64,000 nt of DNA from CBDDYU01 sp965235655 (GCA_965235655.1 CBDDYU010000001.1:62001-126000); one strand, 5' to 3'; shown: positions 25,173-34,895, counted from the first letter of the stretch. The notes: a model not told the origin generated them from the letters alone. Numbers and translations are program-made.

Positions 25173-26151
25173 ATGACAGTTTATATACTACAGCGGACTT
25201 TACAAAGTTTCGTAGTTCTATTTGTCATGTCTTTAATTGTTTTCTGCGGTGTCAATTTGATTGGCGATCCGATTTATATGATGATCAGCCCAGAATCAGA
25301 ACCTGCAGAAATTGAAAGAGTCATTAAGGAATTTGGTTTTGATAGACCTGTTCTAGAACAGTATTGGTTTTTTTTAAAAAATGTTGCAAGTGGTGATTTT
25401 GGGCGTTCCTTTGTTCAAGGGATTCCAGCACTGCCACTCATTTTAGAAAGATTTCCTGCAACCATAGAGCTTGCAGTTTTTTCTTTATTTATCTCTTTAG
25501 TGATTGCTTTGCCTTTAGGAGTTTATGCTGGACTATATCCAGAAAGAAAATCCAGTAAAATTATTATGTCTGGATCTATTTTAGGATTTTCTATGCCAAC
25601 ATTCTGGGTTGGTATTATGTTAATTATGCTTTTTGCTGTAAAGTTAGATTGGCTTCCATCCACTGGCAGAGGAGAGCTTGGAACGTTTTTAGGAATTGAA
25701 AGTTCTTTATTTACCTTAAATGGCTTATCGCATATTTTTTTACCAGCTTTAAATCTTGCATCTGTTTAAACTTTCTTCCGTATTACGTTTAACGAGAGCT
25801 GGAACCAGAGAAGTAATCCTGCAAGATTATATTAAATTTGCAAGAGCGAAAGGTCTTTCTCATTCAAGAGTGATTAATGTTCATTTATTAAAAAATATTT
25901 TAATTCCTATTGTTACAGTGATCGGTCTAGAGTTTGGATCCTTAGTTGCTTTTTCTACAGTTACCGAAACAGTTTTTGCATGGCCAGGAGCAGGAAAATT
26001 AATTATCGATTCTGTTTATAATTTAGATAGACCTGTGATTGTTGCTTATCTCATTATTATTGTAGCGTTCTTTGTTTTTTTAAATTTAATTGTAGATATC
26101 CTGTATAGTTTTTTGGATCCAAGGGTACGAATTAAAGGATCTAGCGAATGA
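25173..26151 (+). pseudogene. peptide ABC transporter permease DppB-like, one frameshift
   Basis: Inner-membrane permease: YILQRTLQSFVVLFVMSLIVF at the start, GLYPERKSSKIIMSGSILGFSMPTFWVG in the middle, and the coupling-helix block FARAKGLSHSRVINVHLLKNILIPIVT near the end. The frame breaks once at about 25763, where GTTTAAACTT should read GTTAAACTT; one extra T restores continuity from LNLASV to KLSSVLRLTRAGTREVI. Everything else is conserved, so the transporter may work in life and the break may be a sequencing error. Ends by overlapping dppC by 4 bases. Confidence 0.88.
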
Positions 26152-27036
26152 CACAAAATAATAAATACGAATTATTAGCAAAAATCTGGAGTGAGTTTTC
26201 AGAAAATAAAATTGCAGTTGTTGCTTTAGTCTGTTTTAGTATTATTCTTTTTGTTGCCGTTTTCGCGTCTGTTATATCGCCAACCGATCCATATGATTTA
26301 GCAACAGTGACCATCATGAATAGCAGACTTGCTCCGATTGGAAGAGGATTTGTCAGGAAATATATATTGGTTGGGAACCGATGGTGCGGGTAGAGATATG
26401 TTATCTGCTATTTTTTATGGACTTCGAATTAGCTTAAGTGTTGGTGTTTTATCAGGTATTTTTGCCTTAATTGTTGGTACTTTTTTTGGAATTTCAGCCG
26501 CATATTTTGGCGGAAGATATGAAACTTTAGTCATGCGAATTGTTGATATTCAATTAAGCTTTCCATCCATTCTAGTCGCGCTCATTATTTTAGCAGCCTT
26601 TGGTAAAGGGGTGGACAAAACTATTTTTGCACTCGTCCTAGTACAGTGGGCTTATTACGCAAGAACAGCTAGAGCTTCTGCTTTAGTTGAGAGCAGAAAA
26701 GAATATGTGGATGCAGCAAAATGTTTGTCTTTAGGAAATTTGCGAATTATGCTCAATCACATACTTCCTAATTGCATCCCTCCTTTAATTGTTGTTGGAA
26801 CGTTACAAACGGCTCATGCTATTTCTTTAGAGGCAACCTTAAGCTTTCTTGGTTTGGGTCTACCACAAACAGAACCATCGTTAGGTTTGTTGATAGGAAA
26901 TGGTTTTGAATATGTTCATACAGGTGATTACTGGATAAGTATTTTTCCAGGTATTGCTTTACTGATTACAATTGTCTCTATTAATTTAGTAGGGGATCAG
27001 TTGCGCGATATGTTTAACCCTAGATTAAAACGATAA
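26148..27036 (+). pseudogene. peptide ABC transporter permease DppC-like, one frameshift
   Basis: Second permease. The first 65 codons hold the N-terminal helix (FSENKIAVVALVCFSIILFVAVFA) and SPTDPYDL; the frame then shifts near 26340, between LAPIG and EEDLSGNIYWLGTDGAGRDM, the latter being the diagnostic HPLGTDxxGRDxxSR-type block. The rest is intact, including the coupling helix RKEYVDAAKCLSLGNLRIMLNHILPN and a normal C-terminus MFNPRLKR. A single-base indel accounts for all of it. Confidence 0.88.
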
Positions 27037-27039
27037 AGC

Positions 27040-28014
27040 ATGAAACCTATTTTAGAAGTTGAAAATTTAAAAACTTACTTTTTTACAAAAGAAGGAGTTG
27101 TCAAAGCTGTGGACGACATTAGTTTTCATATTAATCCAGGTGAAATTGTTGGCCTAGTAGGAGAGTCTGGTTCAGGAAAAACGATTACTGGTTTTTCTAT
27201 TTTGGGATTAATTGATTCACCAGGAAAAATAGTATCTGGAAATATAAAATTTAAAGATTTAGATTTACAAAAAATATCTGCAAAACAAATGCAGGATATT
27301 CGAGGAAATAGAATTGCAATGATTTTCCAAGATCCAATGATGACGTTAAATCCAGTGTTACGTATTGAGACACAAATGATTGAAACTATTAAAGCCCATA
27401 ACAAAACTATTTCTCAACAAGACGCCTACAATACCTGTAGAGATGCATTAGGTCTGGTTGGTATTTCTTCTCCCGATGAAAGAATGAAAGCTTACCCACA
27501 CCAATTTTCGGGAGGAATGAGACAACGTGTTTCCATTGCTATCGCTTTACTAAATAAACCTGATTTAATTATTGCGGATGAGCCAACGACTGCATTGGAT
27601 GTTACGATTCAGGGACAAGTTATTTTTGAAATGCAAAAATTGTGTAAAGAATCTGGAACCGCGTTATTATGGGTCACGCATGACCTTGCTGTTGTTGCTG
27701 GAATTACCGATCGTATTTCTGTGATGTATGCAGGACGAATTATTGAACAAGGAACAACTGATAAAATTATTAATCAACCACTCCACCCTTATACACAAGG
27801 GTTGATCAAAAGTGTTCCGAGTAAGAATAAAAAGGGCGAAAAACTTCATCAAATTGACGGAATGGTTCCTTCCATGTTTTCCCTTCCCAAAGGTTGTGCC
27901 TTTGAAGAGCGTTGTTACTTACGATCCGAACAGTGCAAGCAAGAAGAGCCTTCCGAAACACAACATACCGATGGGCGTTTTTTACGTTGTTTGAATATAG
28001 GTAAGCAAACATGA
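27040..28014 (+). CDS. peptide ABC transporter ATPase DppD-like
   Basis: 324 residues. Walker A is GESGSGKT (about 41-48), the signature is FSGGMRQR, Walker B LIIADEPTTALD, and the switch His in VTHDLAVVAG. The C-terminal oligopeptide/dipeptide domain has the Cys set GCAFEERCYLRSEQC...CL, which binds [4Fe-4S] in DppD of this family. It lies 3 bases after dppC and overlaps dppF by 4 bases. Intact. Confidence 0.94.
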   Translation: MKPILEVENLKTYFFTKEGVVKAVDDISFHINPGEIVGLVGESGSGKTITGFSILGLIDSPGKIVSGNIKFKDLDLQKISAKQMQDIRGNRIAMIFQDPMMTLNPVLRIETQMIETIKAHNKTISQQDAYNTCRDALGLVGISSPDERMKAYPHQFSGGMRQRVSIAIALLNKPDLIIADEPTTALDVTIQGQVIFEMQKLCKESGTALLWVTHDLAVVAGITDRISVMYAGRIIEQGTTDKIINQPLHPYTQGLIKSVPSKNKKGEKLHQIDGMVPSMFSLPKGCAFEERCYLRSEQCKQEEPSETQHTDGRFLRCLNIGKQT

Positions 28015-29012
28015 AACATATTCTTGAAGTAAAACAAGTTACTAAAAAATTTGTAAAGTCTTTAGACAAGACTGCAAAATTTGTTAATTATTTTGGCGGC
28101 TCTTACAAGGAAGAGGTGGTGCATGCTGTTGATGATGTTTCATTTAATATTCAGTCAGGAGAAGTAGTTGGAGTAGTAGGCGAGTCTGGTTGTGGCAAAT
28201 CTACTTTAGGAAGAATGATTGCTGGGATTATGCCTCTTACGAAAGGCAGTATAGCTTTTAAAGAAAAGCATTATGTTGGGTATGTTAATGATAAGTATCA
28301 ACAAGATCATGCGATTGATCTTAAGATACAAATGATTTTTCAAGATCCATTCTCCTCTCTTAATCCTAGAAAAAAAGTTGTAGATATTATTTCTGAAGCA
28401 CCTATTCATCATCAAATCATTTCCAATAAAGATAAAAAAAGTTTCGTTGCTGAGATATTAAATAAGGTAGGACTAAATACGGATGCAATGAATCGATATC
28501 CCCATCAATTTTCTGGAGGACAAAGACAAAGAGTTGGAATTGCAAGAGCGCTTGCTGTTTCGCCAGAAATTGTAGTTTGCGATGAATCAGTTGCGGCACT
28601 AGACGTTTCAATTCAAGCACAAATTATTAATCTTTTTTTAGATTTAAGAAAAAATATGAATCTGACCTATCTTTTTATTAGTCATGATATGGGGGTGATC
28701 GAGCATATCGCAGATCGTATTGTTGTGATGTATCTTAGGACAAGTAGTAGAAATTGCAAGCTACCAGATGAAATTATTCATCAGACGAACCATCCATACA
28801 CTAAAGCATTATTAGGTGGAGTTCCAACATTAGATACAACAAGAAAAATATATGAACCGATCAAAGGTGAAATACCATCGCCCTTAAATCCACCTAGCGG
28901 ATGTTATTTTCATCCACGCTGTAAATTTGCAACCGAAAAATGCAAAGTCGAAAAACCTTTATTCAAAGAAATAGCTCCCAATCATTTCTCAGCTTGTCAT
29001 CTGAACGATTAA
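28011..29012 (+). CDS. peptide ABC transporter ATPase DppF-like, with a locally scrambled segment
   Basis: 333 residues. Walker A GESGCGKST, signature FSGGQRQRV, Walker B IVVCDESVAALD, switch His SHDMGVIEH, and the C-terminal SGCYFHPRCKFATEKC motif. Between VMYL and DEIIHQ (about 28735-28765) the protein reads RTSSRNCKLP where relatives have GQVVEIA-like text; reading one base over restores it, so a +1 is followed about 25 bases later by a compensating -1. The ORF stays open but carries about 8 wrong residues. Its 3' end overlaps the convergent aspartoacylase-like gene by 24 bases. Confidence 0.92.
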   Translation: MKHILEVKQVTKKFVKSLDKTAKFVNYFGGSYKEEVVHAVDDVSFNIQSGEVVGVVGESGCGKSTLGRMIAGIMPLTKGSIAFKEKHYVGYVNDKYQQDHAIDLKIQMIFQDPFSSLNPRKKVVDIISEAPIHHQIISNKDKKSFVAEILNKVGLNTDAMNRYPHQFSGGQRQRVGIARALAVSPEIVVCDESVAALDVSIQAQIINLFLDLRKNMNLTYLFISHDMGVIEHIADRIVVMYLRTSSRNCKLPDEIIHQTNHPYTKALLGGVPTLDTTRKIYEPIKGEIPSPLNPPSGCYFHPRCKFATEKCKVEKPLFKEIAPNHFSACHLND

Positions 29013-29984
29013 AGAGGATGAGGCTAAACGAACTGCAGTGAGACCTGGAAATAATCTTTTTGTTGGCATGATTAATACCGTTGGTTCGTAAGGAGCAAGA
29101 ATAGGTTCATCACCATCATTTCCAATTAACGTTCCTTTTGCTAGATGATCAAATCCTTGCCAGTCTTTGCTAAATACAAATTTATCTGTCTTAATGGTGA
29201 CTGCCATTCCAACTTTAAAAAATCGCATCTGCTCTTTATTTTTGGATTGGCTTAAATATTCCAAACCAAAATCTGGCTGCATAATGCCAGAATGCCTGAT
29301 AAATCTAATGAAAGTCTCGATTGCTATTTCTTCAGAAGATTTTTCCCAGTGCTGACCACATTCTACGAGTAGTGCATTTTTTTTACTGGATGGATCAGAA
29401 AAACCATTAAAATCTCGCATTCGCATTCCTTCTTTGTGTCCAGAATCGGTAATCGTGGACATGTTCATGCCAACTGCTTTTGCAAGCTCTCTACCTTTGT
29501 CCACCATGCCAGCCATCATTAAAGGTACACAAGGTTTTTGCATGGAGTGAATATCTAATAGTAAATCTGCCTCTGCTACAATTGGCAGTACCTCATTGGC
29601 TCTTACAAATTCACAAGTTTTTTTTCTACTTGAATCTTGCAAGACACCAGGACCCCACAGTCTATTAAAATCTTCTTCCACCCATCTTGTTCGATTGGGA
29701 TTTTTTGGATCAAAAGCTAAATAGGCTTCAACATTCATAAATGCTAAGGACAACTTTCCTTGGATTGGTCGGTGACTTTGTTTCATAAACCAATCGATAG
29801 CAATGGCTCCACAGGGTTCGTTACCATGGACAACGGCACTGATAAGTACATGCGGTCCAGGTTTTTTAGAGTCAAACGTGTGAATATAATCAATTCCTGT
29901 ATTCCCTTTTTTATAAGGAGAAATATCAGGTCCTGTAATTTCTACTGGGTATTCGTTTGCATAATCTAATCTACTATCCGCCAT
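28989..29984 (-). CDS. succinylglutamate desuccinylase/aspartoacylase-family amidohydrolase
   Basis: Zinc carboxypeptidase-fold deacylase, 331 residues. Zinc ligands are visible in ISAVVHGNEPCGA (HxxE) and LLLDIHSM (His), and ALLVECGQHW carries the catalytic Glu. It removes acyl groups from N-acyl amino acids. It is followed (3 bases upstream in sequence terms) by N-formylglutamate amidohydrolase on the same strand, forming a two-gene operon next to the peptide transporter; together they suggest use of N-blocked amino acids. Substrate not determinable. Confidence 0.85.
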   Translation of the reverse strand: MADSRLDYANEYPVEITGPDISPYKKGNTGIDYIHTFDSKKPGPHVLISAVVHGNEPCGAIAIDWFMKQSHRPIQGKLSLAFMNVEAYLAFDPKNPNRTRWVEEDFNRLWGPGVLQDSSRKKTCEFVRANEVLPIVAEADLLLDIHSMQKPCVPLMMAGMVDKGRELAKAVGMNMSTITDSGHKEGMRMRDFNGFSDPSSKKNALLVECGQHWEKSSEEIAIETFIRFIRHSGIMQPDFGLEYLSQSKNKEQMRFFKVGMAVTIKTDKFVFSKDWQGFDHLAKGTLIGNDGDEPILAPYEPTVLIMPTKRLFPGLTAVRLASSSLIVQMTS

Positions 29985-29986
29985 GT

Positions 29987-30862
29987 TTATTCTCCTTGTT
30001 TTTTGCTAATCCAATTTTTTACTTCTTGTAATACAATCTTCAAGTTTTTTTTTACTGTATCAAAACCATCATTTTTTTCTCTTGTCACTTCGTCCATGTA
30101 TAATTTACGGTTAATCTCCACTTGAATAGAATTTTTATGCAATGATGGATTACTATAAGCAGCTACTAACTCCACACCTTTATAGGGATCATTGACGGTT
30201 ACGTCATAGCGTAAATGTTTTAAGCAGCTCACAATAACATCACGGAAATCTTTTTCTGAAGTTGTTCCATCTCGATCTCCAATCACAAAATCAGGTCGAA
30301 CGGTGCCTTTTGGTTGTTCAGACATTGCAGAAGCATGGTTTTGCATCGAGTGACAATTGATATGATAAAATTTTCCAAAGCGATTATAGGTTTGGTTCAT
30401 AATTCTTTGTAAAGCTTGATGATAAGGTCGGTGATACTGATTTACTCGGTGCATTAAAGTATCCGGATGAATTTTGGATGCATACATAGGTTCTCCATCT
30501 GGAGGAACGCGCAACCAAATTAAACCAATCCCTAATTTACTTTTTACACTCGGTGCAAACTGAATATCACAAACATGATTTGTATCTTCTAAGAGGTCTT
30601 CTGGAGAAAAATCTTTTTCTGATCTATTCGTATCAATATAAGATCTTGGAAATTCTGCTCGCAACATTGCTGCACCTAGTTTTTCTCCATTTTCAAAATC
30701 AAATAATTCATCCACATAAGTATCTTCTGCTTGGCGTAATTTCATAAAGTCTGCTTGATGATTGAAATCTTCAGGGTAGGTTGTTCCGCTGTGAGGCGAG
30801 TCTAGAATGAGGGGTATAGACTGATTATTTTCACCAAAAATGGTTATATTTTTTTCACTCAT
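29987..30862 (-). CDS. N-formylglutamate amidohydrolase
   Basis: Hydrolyses N-formyl-glutamate or related N-formyl amino acids. The ATG at 30862 (MSEKNITIFGEN) is preferred to an upstream TTG. Family blocks include LILDSPHSGTTYP, AEDTYVDELFD, FPRSYIDTNR, YHRPYHQAL and FYHINCHSM, giving the conserved His and Asp/Glu residues. About 291 residues. Cotranscribed with the aspartoacylase-like gene; divergent from the M20 amidohydrolase by about 50 bases. Confidence 0.88.
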   Translation of the reverse strand: MSEKNITIFGENNQSIPLILDSPHSGTTYPEDFNHQADFMKLRQAEDTYVDELFDFENGEKLGAAMLRAEFPRSYIDTNRSEKDFSPEDLLEDTNHVCDIQFAPSVKSKLGIGLIWLRVPPDGEPMYASKIHPDTLMHRVNQYHRPYHQALQRIMNQTYNRFGKFYHINCHSMQNHASAMSEQPKGTVRPDFVIGDRDGTTSEKDFRDVIVSCLKHLRYDVTVNDPYKGVELVAAYSNPSLHKNSIQVEINRKLYMDEVTREKNDGFDTVKKNLKIVLQEVKNWISKKQGE

Positions 30863-30911
30863 AAAAAAATTCAATTGAATCTTATACTTAGGTTGATTAC
30901 ATCTCTAATCC

Positions 30912-32087
30912 ATGGCTATAAAAAAAGAAATAGAATTGTTAATTCCAGAAATGGAGCAATGGAGACATCATATTCATCAACACCCAGAAATTGCCTTTGA
31001 AGAAAAAGAAACATCCGATTTTATTGCAAAAAAATTAGAGTCCTTTGGTATTGAAGTGCACCGTGGATTGGGTGGCACTGGTTTGGTTGGAGTTATTCAC
31101 GGAAAAGATAATGGAGCTAGCAATAAATCTGTTGGAATTCGAGCGGATATTGATGCTTTGCCCATGACAGAAAAAACAAACCTTCCATACTCATCAAGAA
31201 ATGAAGGAAGAATGCATGCATGTGGACATGATGGACATACCACCATGTTACTAGGTGCAGCTCATTACTTAGCAAAGACAAGAAATTTTTACGGAACGGT
31301 GTATTGTATTTTCCAACCTGCCGAAGAAGGTGGAAATGCTGGCGCCAAAGCCATGATTGAAGATGGTTTGTTTAAAAAATTTAAAATTGATAGTGTCTGG
31401 GGTATTCACAATTGGCCAGGTTTGCCTGTTGGTCACTTAGTGTCTCATAAAGGTTTAGTTCAAGCTGGTGGAGATATTTTTATTTTAACAATTACAGGTA
31501 GAGGTGGACACGCTGCTCAACCACATCACAATCATGATCCAATGGTTGCTGCGGGTTTGGTTATTACTAGTTTGCAAACAATTATTTCTCGTCAGTTAGA
31601 TCCTTTTGATCATACCGTTATCTCTTTGACTAAAATTGAAGGCGGATCTGCTTTTAATGTGATTCCAGATGTGATTACCATCGGGGGTACTTGCAGAACG
31701 ACGAACAATGAAACAAGAGACCGAATGTTAAAGCAAATAAAAAAAGTTGCATCGGACGCTGCAGCTATTCACGATTGCACGGTAGAAATGGAAATAAGAC
31801 CTGGCTATCCACCAACTGTAAACAATCCAGAAAAAGCAGAAGTAGCATCTAATGTTTTTGAAAGTACCTTTGGTAAAGAAAAAATTTTAACAGATCAAAC
31901 GCCAAGTATGGGATCTGAGGATTTTTCTTATATGCTGCAAGAAAGACCTGGCGCTTATATTTGGTTAGGAAATGGAGAGGATTCAGAAAACCTTCACAGT
32001 GTTCATTATAATTTTAATGATAAGTTGTTACCGATCGGTGCTCATTACTGGGCAACGTTATCCGAGACTTTATTAGCTAATAACTAA
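30912..32087 (+). CDS. M20-family amidohydrolase (HipO/N-acyl-amino-acid hydrolase)
   Basis: 391 residues, the usual length of IAA-amino acid/hippurate hydrolases. It shows RRHIHQHPE-like WRHHIHQHPEIAFEE, GIRADIDALPM (metal), MHACGHDGHTTMLLG (metal His and Cys), FQPAEEGGNAGAKAMIEDG, and GSEDFSYML with a late His. These identify a di-metal deacylase releasing amino acids from N-acyl conjugates. Intact and divergent from N-formylglutamate amidohydrolase. It adds to the acyl-amino-acid catabolic theme of this block. Confidence 0.92.
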   Translation: MAIKKEIELLIPEMEQWRHHIHQHPEIAFEEKETSDFIAKKLESFGIEVHRGLGGTGLVGVIHGKDNGASNKSVGIRADIDALPMTEKTNLPYSSRNEGRMHACGHDGHTTMLLGAAHYLAKTRNFYGTVYCIFQPAEEGGNAGAKAMIEDGLFKKFKIDSVWGIHNWPGLPVGHLVSHKGLVQAGGDIFILTITGRGGHAAQPHHNHDPMVAAGLVITSLQTIISRQLDPFDHTVISLTKIEGGSAFNVIPDVITIGGTCRTTNNETRDRMLKQIKKVASDAAAIHDCTVEMEIRPGYPPTVNNPEKAEVASNVFESTFGKEKILTDQTPSMGSEDFSYMLQERPGAYIWLGNGEDSENLHSVHYNFNDKLLPIGAHYWATLSETLLANN

Positions 32088-32117
32088 ATAATATTTAAAA
32101 CATTATCTTAACGTTTT

Positions 32118-33401
32118 TTAAGATTCTTGATTATCTAAAAGTAATAGTGCATGAGTTAGAACACTAGCACCGTTTATCGCATCTTTTATAGTTATATTCT
32201 CTTCTGGACAGTGACTTCGTCCATCAAAACAAGGAATAAAAATCATCCCAGCAGGGCAAAGACTTGCCATGTATCCAGCATCGTGCCCAGCTCCACTTTT
32301 TATTTTCATCCAACTTAAACCTAGCGAAGTAGCAGAATTAGCTACTTTATTAATGACAGTATCTGCAAAGAAAATTGGATTAGAAACGCTTAAGGGCTGA
32401 TATTTAATTTGTAATTGTTCTTGCTTATCAATCTTAATTTTTGACCATTTTATCATCGTATTGAGAAAATTATTTAATCTTTTCTTGTTGTCGCTACGTA
32501 TTTCTAAAGACAAACGTACTTCGCCCGGAACTACATTAGTAGCATTGGGTAAAACAGATAATTTTCCAACGGTTGCAACTAGATGACCTTGAGTTCGTTG
32601 AAAAGTTTTAGCTAAGGAGTTTACTTTTTCTATGAATTTGGATGCACCTACAAGCGCATCCTGACGAAGATGCATGGGTGTAGTCCCAGAATGATCGGCA
32701 CGGCCAGAGATTGTAATTTCATATCGAAGAATTCCTACAATATTAGTTACGACACCAATTTGTTTATTCGAAGTTTCAATAATCCGTCCTTGTTCAATAT
32801 GTAATTCTAGATAAGCAGTTAATTCATTTTTACTACGAAGGGGAGCATTAAGTTTTTTTGGATTTCCACCGATGCGTTTAATAGCTTGTCCGAGATTTTC
32901 ACCAGAGGTATTGGTAAATTGTAAATCTTTGTTTGAAAGATTGCCAGACATAGCTCTGCTTCCGATACAAGAAATGCCATAATCACTAGTTTCTTCTGAT
33001 AGAAAATCTATGATCTCAAGTGTATGGTTAAGTTGAATACCACTTTCATAAATTGATTGAGCAGCTTCAAGTGCAGCCACAACACCAAGCATTCCATCGT
33101 ATCTGCCCCCACCCATAACCGTATCAATGTGACTACCGCTAGCAATAATACCGAGTTTAGAATTCGATCCTTTGATGGTTCCAATAAGGTTACCACCAGC
33201 ATCTAAGCGTATAACTAAACCAGCTGACTTCATTTCCTTTATTAACCATTTCCTTGCGGATGCATAATCGTCAGTGAATGCGCGCCGTGTCCAAGGGCGT
33301 TCTGGTATAGTAAATTTTGAAAGTTTATCTAATCTTTGCTGAACTCGTTTTTTATTAATTTTAATAGAACTACGAATCTTTTTATCTAATGGCCGAATCA
33401 T
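32118..33401 (-). CDS. M20 Zn-dependent hydrolase: allantoate amidohydrolase / N-carbamoyl-L-amino-acid hydrolase family
   Basis: 427 residues of the HyuC/AllC/beta-ureidopropionase group. SGSHIDTVMGGGRYDGMLGVVAALE (metal Asp), DFLSEETSDYGISCIGSRAMSG (metal Glu), LELHIEQGRIIE and GRADHSGTTPMHLRQDA are typical, and the late GAGHDAGYMA gives the last His. The enzyme removes carbamoyl or ureido groups. An allantoicase plus ureidoglycolate lyase are encoded 12 kb away, so this copy could process carbamoyl-amino acids from the hydantoinase instead. Intact; lies alone. Confidence 0.88.
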   Translation of the reverse strand: MIRPLDKKIRSSIKINKKRVQQRLDKLSKFTIPERPWTRRAFTDDYASARKWLIKEMKSAGLVIRLDAGGNLIGTIKGSNSKLGIIASGSHIDTVMGGGRYDGMLGVVAALEAAQSIYESGIQLNHTLEIIDFLSEETSDYGISCIGSRAMSGNLSNKDLQFTNTSGENLGQAIKRIGGNPKKLNAPLRSKNELTAYLELHIEQGRIIETSNKQIGVVTNIVGILRYEITISGRADHSGTTPMHLRQDALVGASKFIEKVNSLAKTFQRTQGHLVATVGKLSVLPNATNVVPGEVRLSLEIRSDNKKRLNNFLNTMIKWSKIKIDKQEQLQIKYQPLSVSNPIFFADTVINKVANSATSLGLSWMKIKSGAGHDAGYMASLCPAGMIFIPCFDGRSHCPEENITIKDAINGASVLTHALLLLDNQES

Positions 33402-33610
33402 AAAATAATAAGTTATGTAAAGTTAATAAATTTGCTTTGATATTTTTGTTAAAACTAAATTTTATAGTTTTGTGCTAGGTGAGTTTTTAAAAAAATATAT
33501 TTCACTTTAAATAAGTTTTTCATATTTGATGCTATCATATTTTTTACAAAAACAACACTTACAATTTCATCTGATAAACAAATGATTTATTGTTAGTTTT
33601 GACTATTAAT

Positions 33611-33637
33611 AATTAACAATTAACAATTAACAATTAA
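33611..33637. repeat. short tandem repeat, 7-bp unit AATTAAC
   Basis: Just under four copies of AATTAAC in a row, immediately after the stop of small protein B on the minus strand. Low-complexity; probably slippage-prone. The rest of 33402-33610 contains no gene I can support. Confidence 0.8.
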
Positions 33638-33638
33638 T

Positions 33639-33764
33639 TCAACAACCCCCTAGTGAAGTCCAATTATGTTTGTCTTCATATCGTTCTAATTCATTTTTGT
33701 AAGGGGGAGCAAATAAGCATCGGATGATGACGCACAACAATAATCCAAGAAGATACCATGTCAT
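33639..33764 (-). CDS. 41-residue single-pass membrane protein B (paralogue of small protein A)
   Basis: ORF of exactly 41 codons with an N-terminal hydrophobic helix (residues 3-18, WYLLGLLLCVII), then R, FAPPYKNELERYEDKHNW and a GGC ending directly before the stop. It matches small protein A at 20994-21119 in length, helix position and in PY, LER-x-EDK-x-NW and terminal GC. It sits in the gap between the TorF-like porin and the AllC-type hydrolase. No ribosome site; a TATAAA ends 9 bases upstream of the ATG, so the message may be leaderless. Family not recognised. Confidence 0.72.
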   Translation of the reverse strand: MTWYLLGLLLCVIIRCLFAPPYKNELERYEDKHNWTSLGGC

Positions 33765-33797
33765 ACAATCTACTTTATATTCAAATATGAAAAAAAA

Positions 33798-33824
33798 AAA
33801 CCCTAGATTTTAAGTCTAGGGTTT
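33798..33824. terminator. bidirectional intrinsic terminator after the porin gene
   Basis: AAACCCTAGA (33798-33807) pairs with TCTAGGGTTT (33815-33824), 7-base loop, with a long A-run on one side and seven T on the other, so it works in both directions. On the minus strand it ends the porin transcript 20 bases after its stop. Confidence 0.9.
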
Positions 33825-33845
33825 TTTTGGGAGAGCAATAAACGA

Positions 33846-34535
33846 TTAGAACGATTTTGATAACGATAGAACTAAAAATTCATCTTTTTGATTGGTAGCT
33901 GCAGATTTGCCAGCATCCCAGTCAGCATCTGTATAAGCCAGGCTAAATTCAATTCCTGAATATTCTTTGGTTACTGCTACGGTGTAATATTCTCTAGATT
34001 TTTCATAATCACCATACGTTAAAGATATAAAATCGTAGCTTGCAGATATTTCGCTATAAGAACCATTTGCAGCAGTATTATCACCACCTTTTGTATCGCT
34101 TTCTGCATACTTTAATCCAAAGGAGTAAGGTTTATCTTCTGGTGCATAACTAGCTCCAATATAAAATTCTCCAAAGTTTGTTCCATCATCTCCACCTTGG
34201 TAGTAATAAGAAATATAACCAAGATCAAAACTTATATCGCCAAAGGATGGAGCAATTCCTCCATAAAAATCAACTTCCTGACCGTTAGCCCAATCAGCAG
34301 AAGCTGTCCATGTTCCTACATAGATATTAAGCGGAAGAGATACATCCATTCCAGCCATAGGCGTTCCATCACCTGAATTTTGGTCTTCACCCCTCCACTG
34401 ATAGTTAGACATGTAGCCAGCGTTAAATGATATTTCTGCAGCTCCTATTTTAATTGGTTCAGCTGCAACATGAGAAGTTGAGACTGATGCCAAGAGTAAC
34501 AAACTCGCACTTAAACTTAATATTTTATTTTTCAT
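33846..34535 (-). CDS. TorF-family outer-membrane porin-like protein
   Basis: 229 residues with signal peptide (about 1-25, ending VAA). The mature part is alternating aromatic/polar beta-strands, starting SFNAGYMSNYQWRGEDQN and ending FLVLSLSKSF with terminal Phe, the outer-membrane sorting signal. The early YxSxYxWRGxxxx segment is typical of the Gcw_chp/TorF putative porins of proteobacteria. Own terminator downstream. Substrate unknown. Confidence 0.82.
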   Translation of the reverse strand: MKNKILSLSASLLLLASVSTSHVAAEPIKIGAAEISFNAGYMSNYQWRGEDQNSGDGTPMAGMDVSLPLNIYVGTWTASADWANGQEVDFYGGIAPSFGDISFDLGYISYYYQGGDDGTNFGEFYIGASYAPEDKPYSFGLKYAESDTKGGDNTAANGSYSEISASYDFISLTYGDYEKSREYYTVAVTKEYSGIEFSLAYTDADWDAGKSAATNQKDEFLVLSLSKSF

Positions 34536-34649
34536 AGTTTCTCCTAAATTGAAACTATCTTTAATGATTTAAGTAAAAATTTGTAATGTTACTAATGACG
34601 TACAGACCTGATTGAATTGGATATCTAAAATTTAGATAGATAGTGAAAA

Positions 34650-34895
34650 TTATTTAAGTGAGTCTATTTTGTTAAAAAATTCTTTGGTGATGGATAATAG
34701 TGCCTGTCCTTCTTTGGTCAGCTTAATACCCCTGATATCTCTGACAAAAACTTTAAAACCTGCTTTCTTTTCTAAATAAATAATATCCCTGCTTAAAGCT
34801 GATTGTGATTTTTTTAAATTTTTAGAGGCTTCTGTAAAGCTGTTAAAATTAGCTATTTTATTAAAAACTTGTAACCGTCTCCAGTCCATAAGCAA
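34650..34895 (-). CDS. stand-alone LysR-type HTH domain (truncated regulator)
   Basis: 81 residues only. The whole sequence is a LysR winged HTH: WRRLQVFNKIANFNSFTEASKNLKKSQSALSRDIIYLEKKAGFKVFVRD, plus the linker helix, then a stop. LysR proteins are normally about 300 residues with a periplasmic-binding-like effector domain, and no such domain follows in any frame up to the porin gene. It may be a remnant, or a small DNA-binding protein in its own right. The third codon (34889) is the more standard start. Confidence 0.7.
   Translation of the reverse strand: MLMDWRRLQVFNKIANFNSFTEASKNLKKSQSALSRDIIYLEKKAGFKVFVRDIRGIKLTKEGQALLSITKEFFNKIDSLK

Noticed and set aside
33402..33610. Possible gene or RNA in the 210 bases downstream of small protein B
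   Set aside because: Only AT-rich sequence and stop codons in all frames; no stable stem or family match.
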